This document shows, one piece after another, positions 10,810 to 21,415 of a stretch of 64,000 nucleotides of DNA (the first letter of the stretch is position 1; each line of letters opens with the position of its first letter). A program made the position numbers and the translations under genes. Below the pieces are notes generated by a model, which was not told where the DNA came from, did not search any database, and saw only the letters and a list, made by a program, of their open reading frames with translations. This stretch comes from Henckelia pumila. Lineage: Eukaryota > Streptophyta > Magnoliopsida > Lamiales > Gesneriaceae. The stretch lies in the NCBI RefSeq assembly GCF_033568475.1, contig NC_133122.1:18408206-18472205 (forward strand). Reading direction: 5' to 3'.

Positions 10810-12438
10810 TCATTGAAACATCTCTGGAAATCGTTGCCTCATGTCTGATTTCGTCTCCCAAGTTGCTTCTTCAATACCATGACGACTCCACTGAACTTTC
10901 ACAAGCGGAATAGTCTTTGTTTGAAGTTGCTTGTCCTTATGATCAAGAATCTGAATTGGCTTCTCAAAATAACTCAAGGTTTTGTCGAGTTCAGCTTCAT
11001 CAGACTGAAGCACGTGAGATTCATCAATAAGATATTTCCGAAGCATCGATACATGAAAGACATCATGTATTCCAGATAAAGCCGGAGGTAGAGCTAATCG
11101 GTAGGCAAGATTGCCTATTTTCTCAAGAACTTCATACGGACCGATATAATGTGGAGACAACTTCCCTCGCTTGCCAAATCGTACAGTGCCTCTGAACGGA
11201 GAAATCTTCAGAAACACCCTATCCCCCTGTTCAAAAGACAAAGGTCGACGTCGAACATTAGCATATTTGGCTTGTCTGTCCCGAGATGTCTTCATTCTTC
11301 TCTGAATAAGCTTCACCTGTTCAGTCATATCTCTAATCATATCAGGCCCAATATCAGGTACCTCTGAAATATCATCCCAGAAAAGAGGTGATCGACACCT
11401 TCTACCATACAAAGCTTCAAATGGAGCCATTTCAATACTCGATTGATAACTGTTGTTGTACGAAAATTCACAAAGAGGTAATGAATCTTGCCAACTCGTG
11501 CCAAAATTAAGCACTATAGCTCTCAACATGTCTTCCAATGTCTGAATGGTACGCTCAGACTGTCCGTCTGTCTGTGGATGATAGGCTGTGCTCAAGTGTA
11601 ACTGAGTACCCAAAGCACTCTGTAAACTGTGCCAGAAGTGAGATGTAAATCGAGGATCACGATCTGATACAATAGACTTCGGCACTCCATGTAATCTGAC
11701 GACTTCTCGAACATAAATCTCTGTCATCTGGTCATGTCTATACGTCATACGATAAGGAATAAAACACGTTGATTTCGTCAATCTATCGATAATCACCCAT
11801 ATAGCATCGCAACCTCTGGAAGATCGAGGTAACTTCGTCACAAAATCCATGGAAATATGATCCCATTTCAATTCCGGCATTGATAAACTCTGTAACAAAC
11901 CAGACAGTTTCTTACTTTCAGCCTTCACCTGTTGGAAATTAAGACATCGAGACACAAAATCAGTGATATCAGACTTCATTGGTTTCCACCAATATCGAGT
12001 CTTCAAATCGTTGTACATCTTCCTCCCACCAGGATGAATACTATAACGACTACAATGCGTCTCTTTCAGTAGTTGTTGTCGCACATCAGAAATATCAGGC
12101 ACTACAAGGCGATTGTTTACATACAAAATATCATCTCGAACCTGGTATTCAGATACATGCCCTGATCGGACTTTCTCAATCGAATTCTGCACATTCTGAT
12201 CAAGTTTCTGAGCTTCTTTAATTCGCAACAGTAACGCTGGTTCAACTTGAATTTGATAAAGTCGAAGAGGCGGACAATTCGTGTCAAATACTAATCCAGA
12301 AAGGCAACATTCTTCAATCAAATGGGATATACCAATCGTCGATAAAGACAAAGAACATACCTTTCGACTCAGTGCATCAGCAGCTGCATTCGATTTTCCC
12401 GGATAGTATCTAATCTCACAATCAAAATCTTTAAGCAA
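10810..12438 (-). pseudogene. Tekay A pol, C-terminal part: RNase H end, integrase, chromodomain region
   Basis: Integrates reverse-transcribed DNA in the family. This 542-codon stretch continues, in the same frame, the polyprotein interrupted by TGA at 12445-12447. It starts with the RNase H tail ([16 protein letters not shown]). An H2C2 zinc motif follows, whose first Cys of the pair is kept (RCLNF) but whose second is Phe. The integrase core keeps its three acidic positions (MDFVTK, SDRDPRF, QTDGQSER). A GPY-type segment and a chromodomain-like end (KVQWSRHG ... ATWE) complete it, closing with a stop at 10810. The lost Cys would probably impair the zinc finger. Confidence 0.88.
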
Positions 12439-12444
12439 ATCAAG

Positions 12445-14511
12445 TCATCTCCACTGTCTCATATTCAGTTCTGAGTGTGAAAACAAATATTTCAGACTCT
12501 TGTGATCAGAATAAATCTCAAACTGTTCCCCGTACAAATAATGTCGCCAAATATTTAAAGCAAATACGATGGCTGCCAATTCAAGGTCATGAATCGGGTA
12601 TCTGGTTTCGTGAGGCTTCAACTGTCTCGAGGTATAAGCAATCACATGCCCTCGCTGCATCAATACACATCCCAAGCCTCGATGAGATGTATCACAATAA
12701 ACAGTGAAACCACCAGTACCTGAAGGAATCGTCAAGACTGGTGCACTGGTCAATCGCTTCTTCAACTCAAGAAAACTGGATTCACAGGCTTCAGACCAGA
12801 TAAATGGAGCATTCTTCTGAGTTAAATGAGTAATCGGCTTCGCAATACTAGGAAAATCTTTAATAAAACGGCGATAATACCCAGCCAAACCCATGAAACT
12901 ACGAATTTCAGGAACAGATGTGGGTCTTGACCAACTGATTACTGCCTCAACTTTACTTGGATCAACAGATATATCATCTCCGGATATGATATGTCCAAGA
13001 AAAACAACCTGTTTCAGCCAAAACTCACATTTCGACAGTTTAGCATACAGTTTCTCAGATCTCAGAGTCTTCAACACAGTTCTCAAATGCTCAGAATGAT
13101 CAATCAAATTTTTCGAATATATCAGAATATCATCAATAAATATAATAACGAAATCATCGAGATATTTCTGAAACACACGGTTCATCAAAGCCATAAACAC
13201 AGCTGGAGCATTCGTCAGACCAAACGGCATAACTATAAACTCATAGTGGCCATACCTGATTCTGAAAGCAGTTTTCGGAATATTAGAATCTCTTACTCTC
13301 AACTGATGATAGCCAGATCTCAGATCGATCTTGGAATACACAGCAGAACCCTGCAACTGATCGAATAAATCATCAATACGAGGCAAAGGGTATTTGTTCT
13401 TTACCGTTGCCTTGTTTAGTTGCCGGTAGTCGATACAAAGTCTCATGGAACCGTCTTTCTTTCTGACAAATAATACTGAAGCTCCCCAAGGTGAAACACT
13501 AGGTCGAATGTATCCCTTGGCCAGTAAATCTTCCAACTGATCTTTCAACTCTTTCAATTCTACTGGTTCCATTCGATAAGGTTCTTTAGAAATCGGTGCA
13601 GTACTTGGCATCAGTTCTATATTGAAGTCAATCTCATGATACGGAGGTAATCCAGGAATGTCATCCGGAAAGACGTCCGCAAATTCACTAACCACTGGCA
13701 AATCTGCCAGGTTCGGGCTAGTTTTCAGAACATCAACTGTATAAACAATAAATCCCTCTGCTTCTTTCTGCAAAAGTCGAGTCATAGATAATACTGAAAT
13801 CAGAGGAATCTTAGCACGAGAACCCTTACCATAAAATTTCCATTCTCCAGTCATCTCGGGTCTAAATCTCACTACCTTCTGGAAATAGTCTACGATAGCT
13901 CTGTACTTGTTTAGCATATCAATCCTAATTATGCAGTCAAAATCAGACAAACCAAGCACAAAACAATCTAGGTCTATCTTGTTACCGTCATACTGTAGCA
14001 CACAATTCTTAACTATCTGTATAGCAATAAGACTTCTCCCCAAAGGTGAAGAAACAGATACTACAACAGGTAATGATTCAACAGGAAAAGCATGTAATGA
14101 TGCAAATCGTGCAGAGATAAACGTATGGGATGCACCTGTATCTATCAATACATATGCAGGATAACCACAAATAAAACAGTTACCTGCAATCACATCATCC
14201 GGTGCTCCCTGTGCCTGTTCCTCCGTCAGTGCAAAGACATGAGCTTGTTGTCTCGGGGGTTGACTACCTGCCTGACTCCCTCCTGGCCTTGGCTGTTGCT
14301 GTGGATGGGATGGTTGAAAGGAATGGACAGAAGAGGCTTGCCTCGCAGGTTGAGCCACTGATCGGGATGACTCTGCACCTCGTGATTTTCCAGAACCTCT
14401 CTGAGGACACATCCTCGCAAAATGGCCAGGCTGATGGCATATATGGCAACTCCCAAATACACCTCGGCACTGATCCGTCGTATGACTTCCACCACAACTA
14501 TTACAAACCAC
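12445..14511 (-). pseudogene. Tekay A zinc knuckle, protease, reverse transcriptase, RNase H
   Basis: About 688 codons encode in order: zinc knuckles (CNSCGG and [14 protein letters not shown]), an aspartic protease ([10 protein letters not shown]), a reverse transcriptase with [20 protein letters not shown] and the active-site [10 protein letters not shown], and RNase H beginning TVYCD. It is ended by TGA (12445-12447) where the family has Trp, in frame with the next segment, so a single G-to-A change broke it. Its left partner gag is joined by a frameshift near 14566-14572. The first codon here is a valine codon within the older reading frame, not a true start. Confidence 0.88.
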
Positions 14512-14563
14512 TCCAGACTTCGGTTTCGAACCACTTGAACTCGATGAACTGCTCCCTGATCTC

Positions 14564-15418
14564 TTAAACTATTTTTCCTCGAGCTTGCCAAAACTTCTTT
14601 TTACCACTGCTGCTACCACCAATTTCAAATCGAGAAGATTGTTGTGAGATTGGAGCTGGAGGTTGTGACTGTCTCGGAGGCTGAGCGATATACGAAGCTC
14701 CTCGCTGCTGTATCAAACCAGCTTCCGCTCCCTTAGCATTGTTCAAACCCTCAGCAAAAGTATTCGGTCGCTTTGTGTTTACTAGAGTAAAGACCTCCGG
14801 AGTCAGTCCATTAATGAACTGATCAGCCATTGCCTCGTCACTATCGACAACATGTGTAGCGAAGCGCAGTAAGGTAGAAAACTTGGCAGCATATTCTTCA
14901 ATATTTAAGTTTCCCTGCTTCAGATTGGCAAATTCAGCACCCTTGTCCTTGCGGTAAGACACCGGGAAGAAGAGTTGGTAAAACTCAGTTTTGAAGACTG
15001 TCCAGGTGAGTACAGTTCCTCTACGCTCCAAGGCTTTCTTGGTAGTGAACCACCAACTCTTTGCAACCTCATGCAGTTGGTGCCCTATCAACCGAATTCT
15101 CCGCTCATCTCCATAATCAAGTGAGTCGAATAACATTTCCATATCATCAAGCCAGCCCTCACATTCAACTGCATTCTCAGTACCCTTTAACGTCGGCGGT
15201 TTGTAAGATTGAAAGCGTTTGAGCAAAGTTTCCATTGGAGTCGCTGTCATATCTGTCATATCTCGAGAAGTACTTCCCTGTTCATTACTTGGAATCGCAG
15301 CTTGAGGCACAGTCGGTGTTACTACTGTCTGTTCTGGCAGAGGAGTATGAACTGTCTGCTCTGGTATAAGAGTAGGAACCTGTGGTCTAAGAGGAGGTCA
15401 TCCTGGTCGTCGAGACAT
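14564..15418 (-). pseudogene. Tekay A gag
   Basis: Capsid-like gag of a chromovirus. Recognisable stretches are PMETLLKRFQSYKPPTLKG, GWLDDMEMLFDSL, KSWW and FYQLFFPVSYR. The natural ATG is at 15416-15418. Codon 7 is TGA (15398-15400), where an Arg codon CGA is the likely ancestor, so the open part starts after it. The downstream end GKIV-stop reflects a 1-bp shift before the Ser-rich linker that leads into the zinc knuckles. Nonfunctional as it stands. Confidence 0.82.
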
Positions 15419-15850
15419 ATCTAATTATCAAAATGGTTAGGATACCATAATCATCAAATCTATCTCAGTCCTCCTCCGATCATCTTACCTCTGATCAAGA
15501 CTCGGTTCTGATTTAATCGTAAATAAATAATCGAAGTACTCATACAAGACATGCTTCCAATCAATTCATATAATCAGGTAGCATGACATTAATAACAGAA
15601 CACATGCTCTAATCGCGTCAGATAATCCAAGAAGCATGTGTCTTAACCAATCGTAACAACATACTTTCAACTAAAATTACCAAAATCAAATAATTAAGTA
15701 CTTGAAAGTAAAGCATGCTAGCACTTAGAATATGTAACTCAATCATGTAAATTACTCAAATAAATAAATCATATCATGCTAACATACACAAGCAAGGAAG
15801 ATAACTCGATCTACCTCACTCGCTATCTACCTCAGTCCAGAATTTTCTCG

Positions 15851-15861
15851 CTTTGATACCA
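15851..15861 (-). promoter_or_regulatory. Primer binding site of Tekay A
   Basis: The minus strand reads TGGTATCAAAG just inside the right LTR. This matches the 3' end complement of initiator tRNA-Met and fixes the element's orientation. Confidence 0.8.
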
Positions 15862-15866
15862 CCTGT

Positions 15867-17222
15867 TGTGGGGACCCGAGTTCTAATCTCTAACTTCAAT
15901 ACACTAAACCAAATAATCATAATTAATAGCCAAGCATCAAATACTAAATAAAATAAAAAAAAATTTTAAAAGTGGAGCACCTCGCTCGATCGGTGAAAAG
16001 CAACCGATCGAGCGAGCCCTGAAGCTCAACTTCTCGGGTTGGGAATATTTTGGCCTCGCTCGATCGGTCAATCTTCACCGATCGAGCGAGCCAAATTTGC
16101 TCACTTCTCTGCCTCAGAAATGAAGGCCTCGCTCGATCGGTCAATCTTCACCGATCGAGCGGGCTCATTGTGCAGAAAATAAACAGAAGATCTGTTGCTG
16201 TAAAAAACGAGTCCCTTCAATTCTTTTCCATCTAGTATCACCTCATGCATAATCTATACATACTCATAGGCTAACATGCTTTCTAACATGATATAGTTGA
16301 AGAAGAACAAGATCACCATATACTAAAATATAATCTCATGCTAGAATCACATATCATACAAGAATCATTGTTATACAAGAAGGATTAGGCTACAACATGT
16401 TGTCTTAAGGATTTACATACATCATCTCAAATCCTATGAACATCAACAAGACTACAACTTAATAACCAACAAGTCTTGATAAGAGTAGCTACAACATGAT
16501 CATTTTCTTGCAGCTAACATATATACTTGACAACTAAACTCGGATCACCACTCTATTCTCTCATTCCTTGTTCTTCAAGCTCGCTTCTGCCCTGTTCCAC
16601 TCCCGCCTATTGCCATGACACATACAACACAACAATAGCCGGATAACTCCGGTGAAAAATATATTTCCTAGTAAAAGCAACTAGCATGCAAATCATGTCA
16701 TATATATCAAACTCAGGATATAATTAAAAGACAATGCATGTTTTAAAAACAAATACTTTCGAATCATTTCTCATTTCGTCCATTGGGATCCCGAGAAGAA
16801 AATATCATAGCTAAACCACCGACACTCCCAATCGAGGTGGGGCTACTTATTCTACTTCTCTAGACTTTGAAGCCACCATACATGCAAATCGGACGCTAGG
16901 CTAACTCAACCACCTAGGCCATACACATATAGTTCCTCAAATCGTCTATTCGAACGTTTCCGTTTATTTTAAAATCAAAGAACAAGTCTCACAAGATGAA
17001 TGCAACATATACATCGATATAACATTCATTGACCTCAAGGACTCATTCAACAATTCATAAAAAAAACACATAAAAGCAAACAAGAAAATAAGTATATGAT
17101 TTAAGGGAACTCGATACAAACCATCTCGAGTTATAGTCCCATTCAAATAATAGTCCACTTTTACCTTTCGATTGTGATGTTTAAGAACAACTTCAAGCTA
17201 TCCAAATCTGAACAATAACACC
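15867..17222 (-). repeat. 5' LTR of Tekay A, truncated
   Basis: Aligns to 8463-9826 of the left LTR, then stops after AACACCAT. About 890 bp of the LTR start, including the TATA region, are missing. The three palindromes are retained at 15980-16164. Confidence 0.87.
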
Positions 17223-17269
17223 ATACATCGTAAAGTGAGAAACACAAAGAACCAAAAAAACAATTTTTC

Positions 17270-18033
17270 CATATATATCATGAAGATAAGATAAATGGGA
17301 GAGAAGATTATTATCTAAAAATGTACAACCAAATTTGTACAACAATTTTTACACCACAAAAAATTCAATACAAAATTTTAATTTATCAAATCTCACGATA
17401 CATTGAATTCAAAATCTCACGATATCATATCAAAATCTCACGAAATAATAGCAAAATATCACGACATAATTGTTGTAAATATTGTTGTACGATATATTGG
17501 TTGTACCTCTAGCATTATTCTATAAATTATTTGAAAATATTCATTTTATTATCTATATTATATTATACTTACTATATAATAATACATTTATAACTTCTTA
17601 GAATAATCATCATAGTCAAATTAATGGATAGACAAAAATATCTCTTATTACTTATATATAGCATTTTTCAATTTAAAATTTTTATTTATTTTTAGATGTA
17701 CTTATGCATGCAACAGAACTTTTGCCTGTGATACAGATAAATATTCAATATTTATCAATCATATTTATAGTAATTCTAGGATTTTAAATCAAGGGCAACT
17801 TGTGCTAAAGTATATATACGACGTTTGCTTGATTACCTCTTTTTGGGAGGGTGATTCTTTTAAGGGAAAAAATTGAGTTTTATATTATTTTTTAGTTAAA
17901 GAATTTTTTTTATTGCGTCTTTTACGCAATAATATAATATTTCAATTTCAAAAACTAAATAAATTAAAATGATTGGCATATTCTTGAAAATGTTGCACCA
18001 TAATATAAATACAGTACACATATCAATTGGTCT
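17270..18033 (+). repeat. Duplicated block A (matches 20285-21195)
   Basis: From ATATATATCATGAAGATAAGAT to TATCAATTGGTCT this segment matches the block upstream of kinase B, with scattered substitutions and a different MITE inside each copy. With the kinase homology it defines a tandem duplication whose copy A was later opened by the Tekay element. Confidence 0.85.
17323..17506. mobile_element. Small foldback/MITE-like element
   Basis: Imperfect terminal inverted repeats of about 22 bp (GTACAACCAAATTTGTACAACA at 17323-17344, complementary to 17484-17506) enclose about 140 bp with several copies of ATCTCACGA. Absent from the duplicated copy at 20.3 kb. No target duplication is clear. Superfamily unknown. 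Confidence 0.6.
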
Positions 18034-18590
18034 TTGTGTTTTAATGATGTCGTTCTAATTGTATTTTGAATTATGTGTTCTAATTTGCATGTGTGTTTTC
18101 ATCATGTATTTCAATTACGTACTTCTAGATTGATTATGTATTTCAGTTTGTATTTGTATTTTAATTTTCAACTAGTAGTATTCTTTTATGTATTCGAATT
18201 TGATATTTGTAGTCCAATTTATATTTGTAGTTTAATTATTTGCACTTGTACTACAAAATAAATTAATTATAAAATAATTATTTAATAATTATTTAAATGT
18301 TAAAAATTAAATAAAATTAAATTAAAAATATTTATTTATTTATTATATTAAATGATTATATTTTTTTCCCTAATATTTAGTTATTAAAATAATACCAAAA
18401 ATATTTAATTAATATTTAAATATTTAAAAAAACAAATAAAAGGTAATTAAAAAAATTAAAAAAAATAAAATGAATGCACCAAATTTGGCGCAGGCCTTTG
18501 GGGCGCCAAAATGGCGCAGAATTTGGCGCCCCCGTTGGAGCATTTTCCATGCGCTAAAATGGTGCTTTTAGCGCAGGGTTGGAGATGGCC
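18034..18590. mobile_element. Possible MITE or insertion with one visible terminus
   Basis: The homology between the two duplicated blocks stops at 18033. The following 560 bp contains repeated ATTTGTATTTGTAGTTTAATT phrases and a GC-rich end with GGCGC repeats. It finishes in GGTTGGAGATGGCC followed by TAA, a sequence common at ends of plant PIF/Harbinger-type MITEs. The opposite terminus was not found. Confidence 0.4.
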
Positions 18591-19197
18591 TAAGAGTACT
18601 CAATGATTCAGTTTGGTTTTCACCATTTAAATTTTTGAATTTTGATATTAAAAATATATAATTTACAAATAAAACCATAATTTACTATTCTTAAAAGCTG
18701 TATCATTTATTTATTAATACATCTTATTTAAATGAAGTATATATTAACGTTCGTTTTAATTCATTATATATGCATGGCCAGTAACATGTCACCACCACCC
18801 CAACCCTAATCCAATGTTGTAATTAATCAACATATACATATATATATCTGAGATTCCATTATCTCCAATTATTTTGCAAATTAAGTTTCTCCAGTTCATT
18901 CACTCCAACGAACCAGTTGCATATATCTAACTACAAAGACAACTTGAACATGGAGCCATATGTTATAAAAAATAAAAACTAATTTCAGAAACTAATTTTG
19001 ATGATCCACACATATACACAAGGTAAGTAATAATCGAGTCTAATAGAATGGAATGATGTCATTAATTTTAGATAAATCTAGTTCAATATTATCAGCTAAA
19101 CATCATAACATGAACTTGTAATTTCAATCTTCTACCTGACTAACCCATATATATAGAGTTACATAATATAAAAATTAAAAAAAAAACTCTAAAATCT
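18591..19197. other. Intergenic, 3' flank of kinase B
   Basis: AT-rich, no exon-like sequence. Presumed to contain the 3'UTR of the minus-strand kinase gene. Confidence 0.5.
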
Positions 19198-20124
19198 TTA
19201 TCTGAACCATTCATGATTGAGAGCTTGATCTGCCGTTATTCTACTATGGGGATCCAAATCTAACATACTTTTAAGTAGATGAATCCCCTCTTCAGAAACC
19301 AACAAAAACTTGTCTTCATCCACGTGCTTTGTTAATATCATCTGCAGTTGTTCCTCCTCCGACGTCCCTTTGAAAAGCACTTGGTCCAGCAACATCTCTC
19401 CCATAATACACCCAACGGACCACATATCCACGGCACACGAATATCTCTCCACTCCATGATCGAGCAGTTCCGGGGCTTTGTACCACAGAGAGCCTACCCG
19501 ACGAGAATGGCTACCAAACTTTGTTTCGAAACGTTTGGACAATCCGAAGTCGCATATTTTCAATCCCCAATTGTCGTTCACAAGGATGTTGGAGGGCTTC
19601 AAATCTCTGTGCATGATCCCATTTCGGTGAAGAAAGGAGACCCCTTCTAGCAACTGTCTCATCAAGCACCTGACTTCGTCTTCCGCGAAAGCCCACGCCA
19701 TTCCATCCATATACCGTTTGAGGTCGTTTTCGACGAACTCCATCACCACGTACACATGATCATCGTCGTCCTTGCGTTCATCCACCACAACTTGTTTGAA
19801 CTCGACGAACCACGGCCGACCGACGAGAGATTGTAGAATGTCGATTTCTCTCAACGATGATAATCCGTGGACTTGTTTCTTCATCGCCACGATTTCGCCG
19901 GTTTTCTTCTCCCGGGCTAGGTAAACCGTGCCGTAAGTTCCCTTGCCGATCGCAGTGAACGGCGCTTCATACTCGTCTGCTCTCCCATATTCACCCAGGA
20001 TCTTGAACTTCTTGGAACTCGATTTATTGATCGCTGGCGCGTTAATCACTCGTCTCTTAGCTTCATCGTCGATTTTCAGCATCGCAAAATGCATCTGACT
20101 ATAAAAGAGATGCTCCGTCTCCAT
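19198..20124 (-). CDS. CDKG-like protein kinase, copy B
   Basis: A 308-residue, single-exon paralogue of copy A, about 12 kb away on the same strand. Motifs: glycine loop IGKGTYGTV (59-67), Lys82, SLREI with Glu93, HRDLKPSN (172-179), DFG (192-194) and WYKAPE ending at 220. The helix-C loop is two residues shorter than in copy A. The CMGC insert is also missing. The N-terminal about 50 residues differ greatly from copy A apart from the shared QMHF and GRADEYE, and the 16-residue repeat of copy A is absent. An acidic run DERKDDDDH occurs at 115-123. All catalytic residues are present. Cyclin-dependent kinase function is a family inference. Substrate and cyclin unknown. Confidence 0.85.
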   Translation of the reverse strand: METEHLFYSQMHFAMLKIDDEAKRRVINAPAINKSSSKKFKILGEYGRADEYEAPFTAIGKGTYGTVYLAREKKTGEIVAMKKQVHGLSSLREIDILQSLVGRPWFVEFKQVVVDERKDDDDHVYVVMEFVENDLKRYMDGMAWAFAEDEVRCLMRQLLEGVSFLHRNGIMHRDLKPSNILVNDNWGLKICDFGLSKRFETKFGSHSRRVGSLWYKAPELLDHGVERYSCAVDMWSVGCIMGEMLLDQVLFKGTSEEEQLQMILTKHVDEDKFLLVSEEGIHLLKSMLDLDPHSRITADQALNHEWFR

Positions 20125-20213
20125 GGTAGATTAGTAATCAAAATATGATGAGAAGAATAGACTTCGTTTGTTTGTTTTTTTTGTAAGTAGAATGAATTCT
20201 TAATTCTCTACCG

Positions 20214-20222
20214 TATTTATAG
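20214..20222 (-). promoter_or_regulatory. TATA box of kinase gene B
   Basis: CTATAAATA on the minus strand, about 90 bp upstream of the ATG. The context is shared with the TATA region of kinase A. Confidence 0.65.
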
Positions 20223-20284
20223 ATTTTATTATTAAAACGTATTCCTACTAGAAGTCAAACTCCTATATAAGTTAGTAATTTATA

Positions 20285-21195
20285 TATATATCATGAAGAT
20301 AAGATAGATAAGATAAATGGGATAGAAGATTACCTACAACTCTAATAAAAGAGCGGTTGCATATCAAATATAGAATTTTGATCACACGCATCTAGAGTGC
20401 GGGGATCCACGTATACCAATTTACCCATACACAAAACATTTTAGATTGTCTTGAAATTTTCACGGTAGGATCATCTCGAAAATAAAAATTCAACCATATA
20501 TCATATGATATAAATTTAAATCTCGATTGTCGGGAGTGTGAAGATGGTCAAAAATTGTATATTTCATCTAATTTCTGATCATCTTCAAATCTCCGACCAT
20601 CGAGATTGAAATTTATATCATATGATACATCGTTGGATTCGTATTTTCGAGACGACCCTACCGTGAAACTTTCAAGACAATCAAAATTGTTTTGGGCACA
20701 GATGCACGTGGATCCCAGCACCCTAGGCCCTAGGGTGCGTGGGATCAAAACTGATCTAATATAAATTATTTGAAAATATCATTTTATTTTCTATATTATA
20801 TTATACTTACTATACGATAATACATTAACTTCTTAGAATAGACATCATAGTCAAATTAATGGATAGACAAAAACACCTCTTACTACTTATATCTATCATT
20901 TTTCAATTGCACGAAGTTTGCTTGATTACCTCTTCTTGGGAGGGTGATTCTTTTAAGGGAAAAAAAATTGAGTTTTATATTATTTTTTAGTTAAAGAAAT
21001 TTTTTTTACTGCGTCTTTTACACAATAATATAATATTTCTATTTCAAAACTAAATAAATTAATGTGCGTACGCAGCGGACTGGTTTGCAGCTAACACCAC
21101 AAACTTGCCAAGAATTATTTCACGTCTATAAAATGATTCGCATATTCTTGAAAATGTTGCACCATAATATAAATACAGTACACATATCAATTGGT
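20285..21195 (+). repeat. Duplicated block B (matches 17270-18033)
   Basis: Upstream region of kinase B that repeats the block right of the Tekay element. It contains its own foldback insertion (20376-20750), absent from block A. The aligned parts resume at AAATTATTTGAAAATAT (about 20763) and run to TATCAATTGGTCT. Confidence 0.85.
20376..20750. mobile_element. Long foldback element (375 bp)
   Basis: The two halves are inverted copies of one another over almost their whole length. TTTTGATC..CACGCA and GGATCCACGT at the left (20376-20412) pair with ACGTGGATCC and TGCGTGGGATCAAAA at the right, and both arms share TATCATATGATATAAATTT. The loop is about 35 bp near 20545-20575. A strong hairpin in RNA or DNA is expected. 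Target duplication not clear. Confidence 0.75.
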
Positions 21196-21415
21196 CTATA
21201 TGTTGTATATATTTATGAATAGCTTTAATTCTCCTCATAATAATACATGAGGGATTCACTTTTTCCAGTCATTTTACAAGGCCACTTGCTTTAGCCTTTA
21301 ACGATGATCATGCAAAACTTCCCTACATGAGTTAACCCCGGTGACCGTATTTACTTTCCTGCTATAGTACGGAGGTTCATCTCGAAGTTTCCACTGTGTG
21401 CAACCCGAATAAAAG

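Larger units (their letters stand above)
8463..17222 (-). mobile_element. Ty3/gypsy Tekay-type chromovirus A, 5' LTR truncated
   Basis: A minus-strand element with a full 3' LTR (8463-10712), purine tract, pol, gag, primer site and a 5' LTR (15867-17222) that aligns to only the first about 1.36 kb of the 2.25 kb left LTR. Domain order gag, zinc knuckle, protease, RT, RNase H, integrase and a C-terminal chromodomain-like segment, together with LTRs over 2 kb, fits the Tekay/Del clade. No matching target duplication is visible because the right end is missing. The shared LTR part differs by roughly 1 percent by eye. The truncated 5' LTR lacks the TATA region, so the copy cannot be expressed from its own promoter. 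It is further disabled by two nonsense codons and a frameshift. Confidence 0.88.

Noticed and set aside
6644..20124. Kinases as two independent retrocopies
   Set aside because: Shared promoters and shared upstream block indicate DNA-level tandem duplication.
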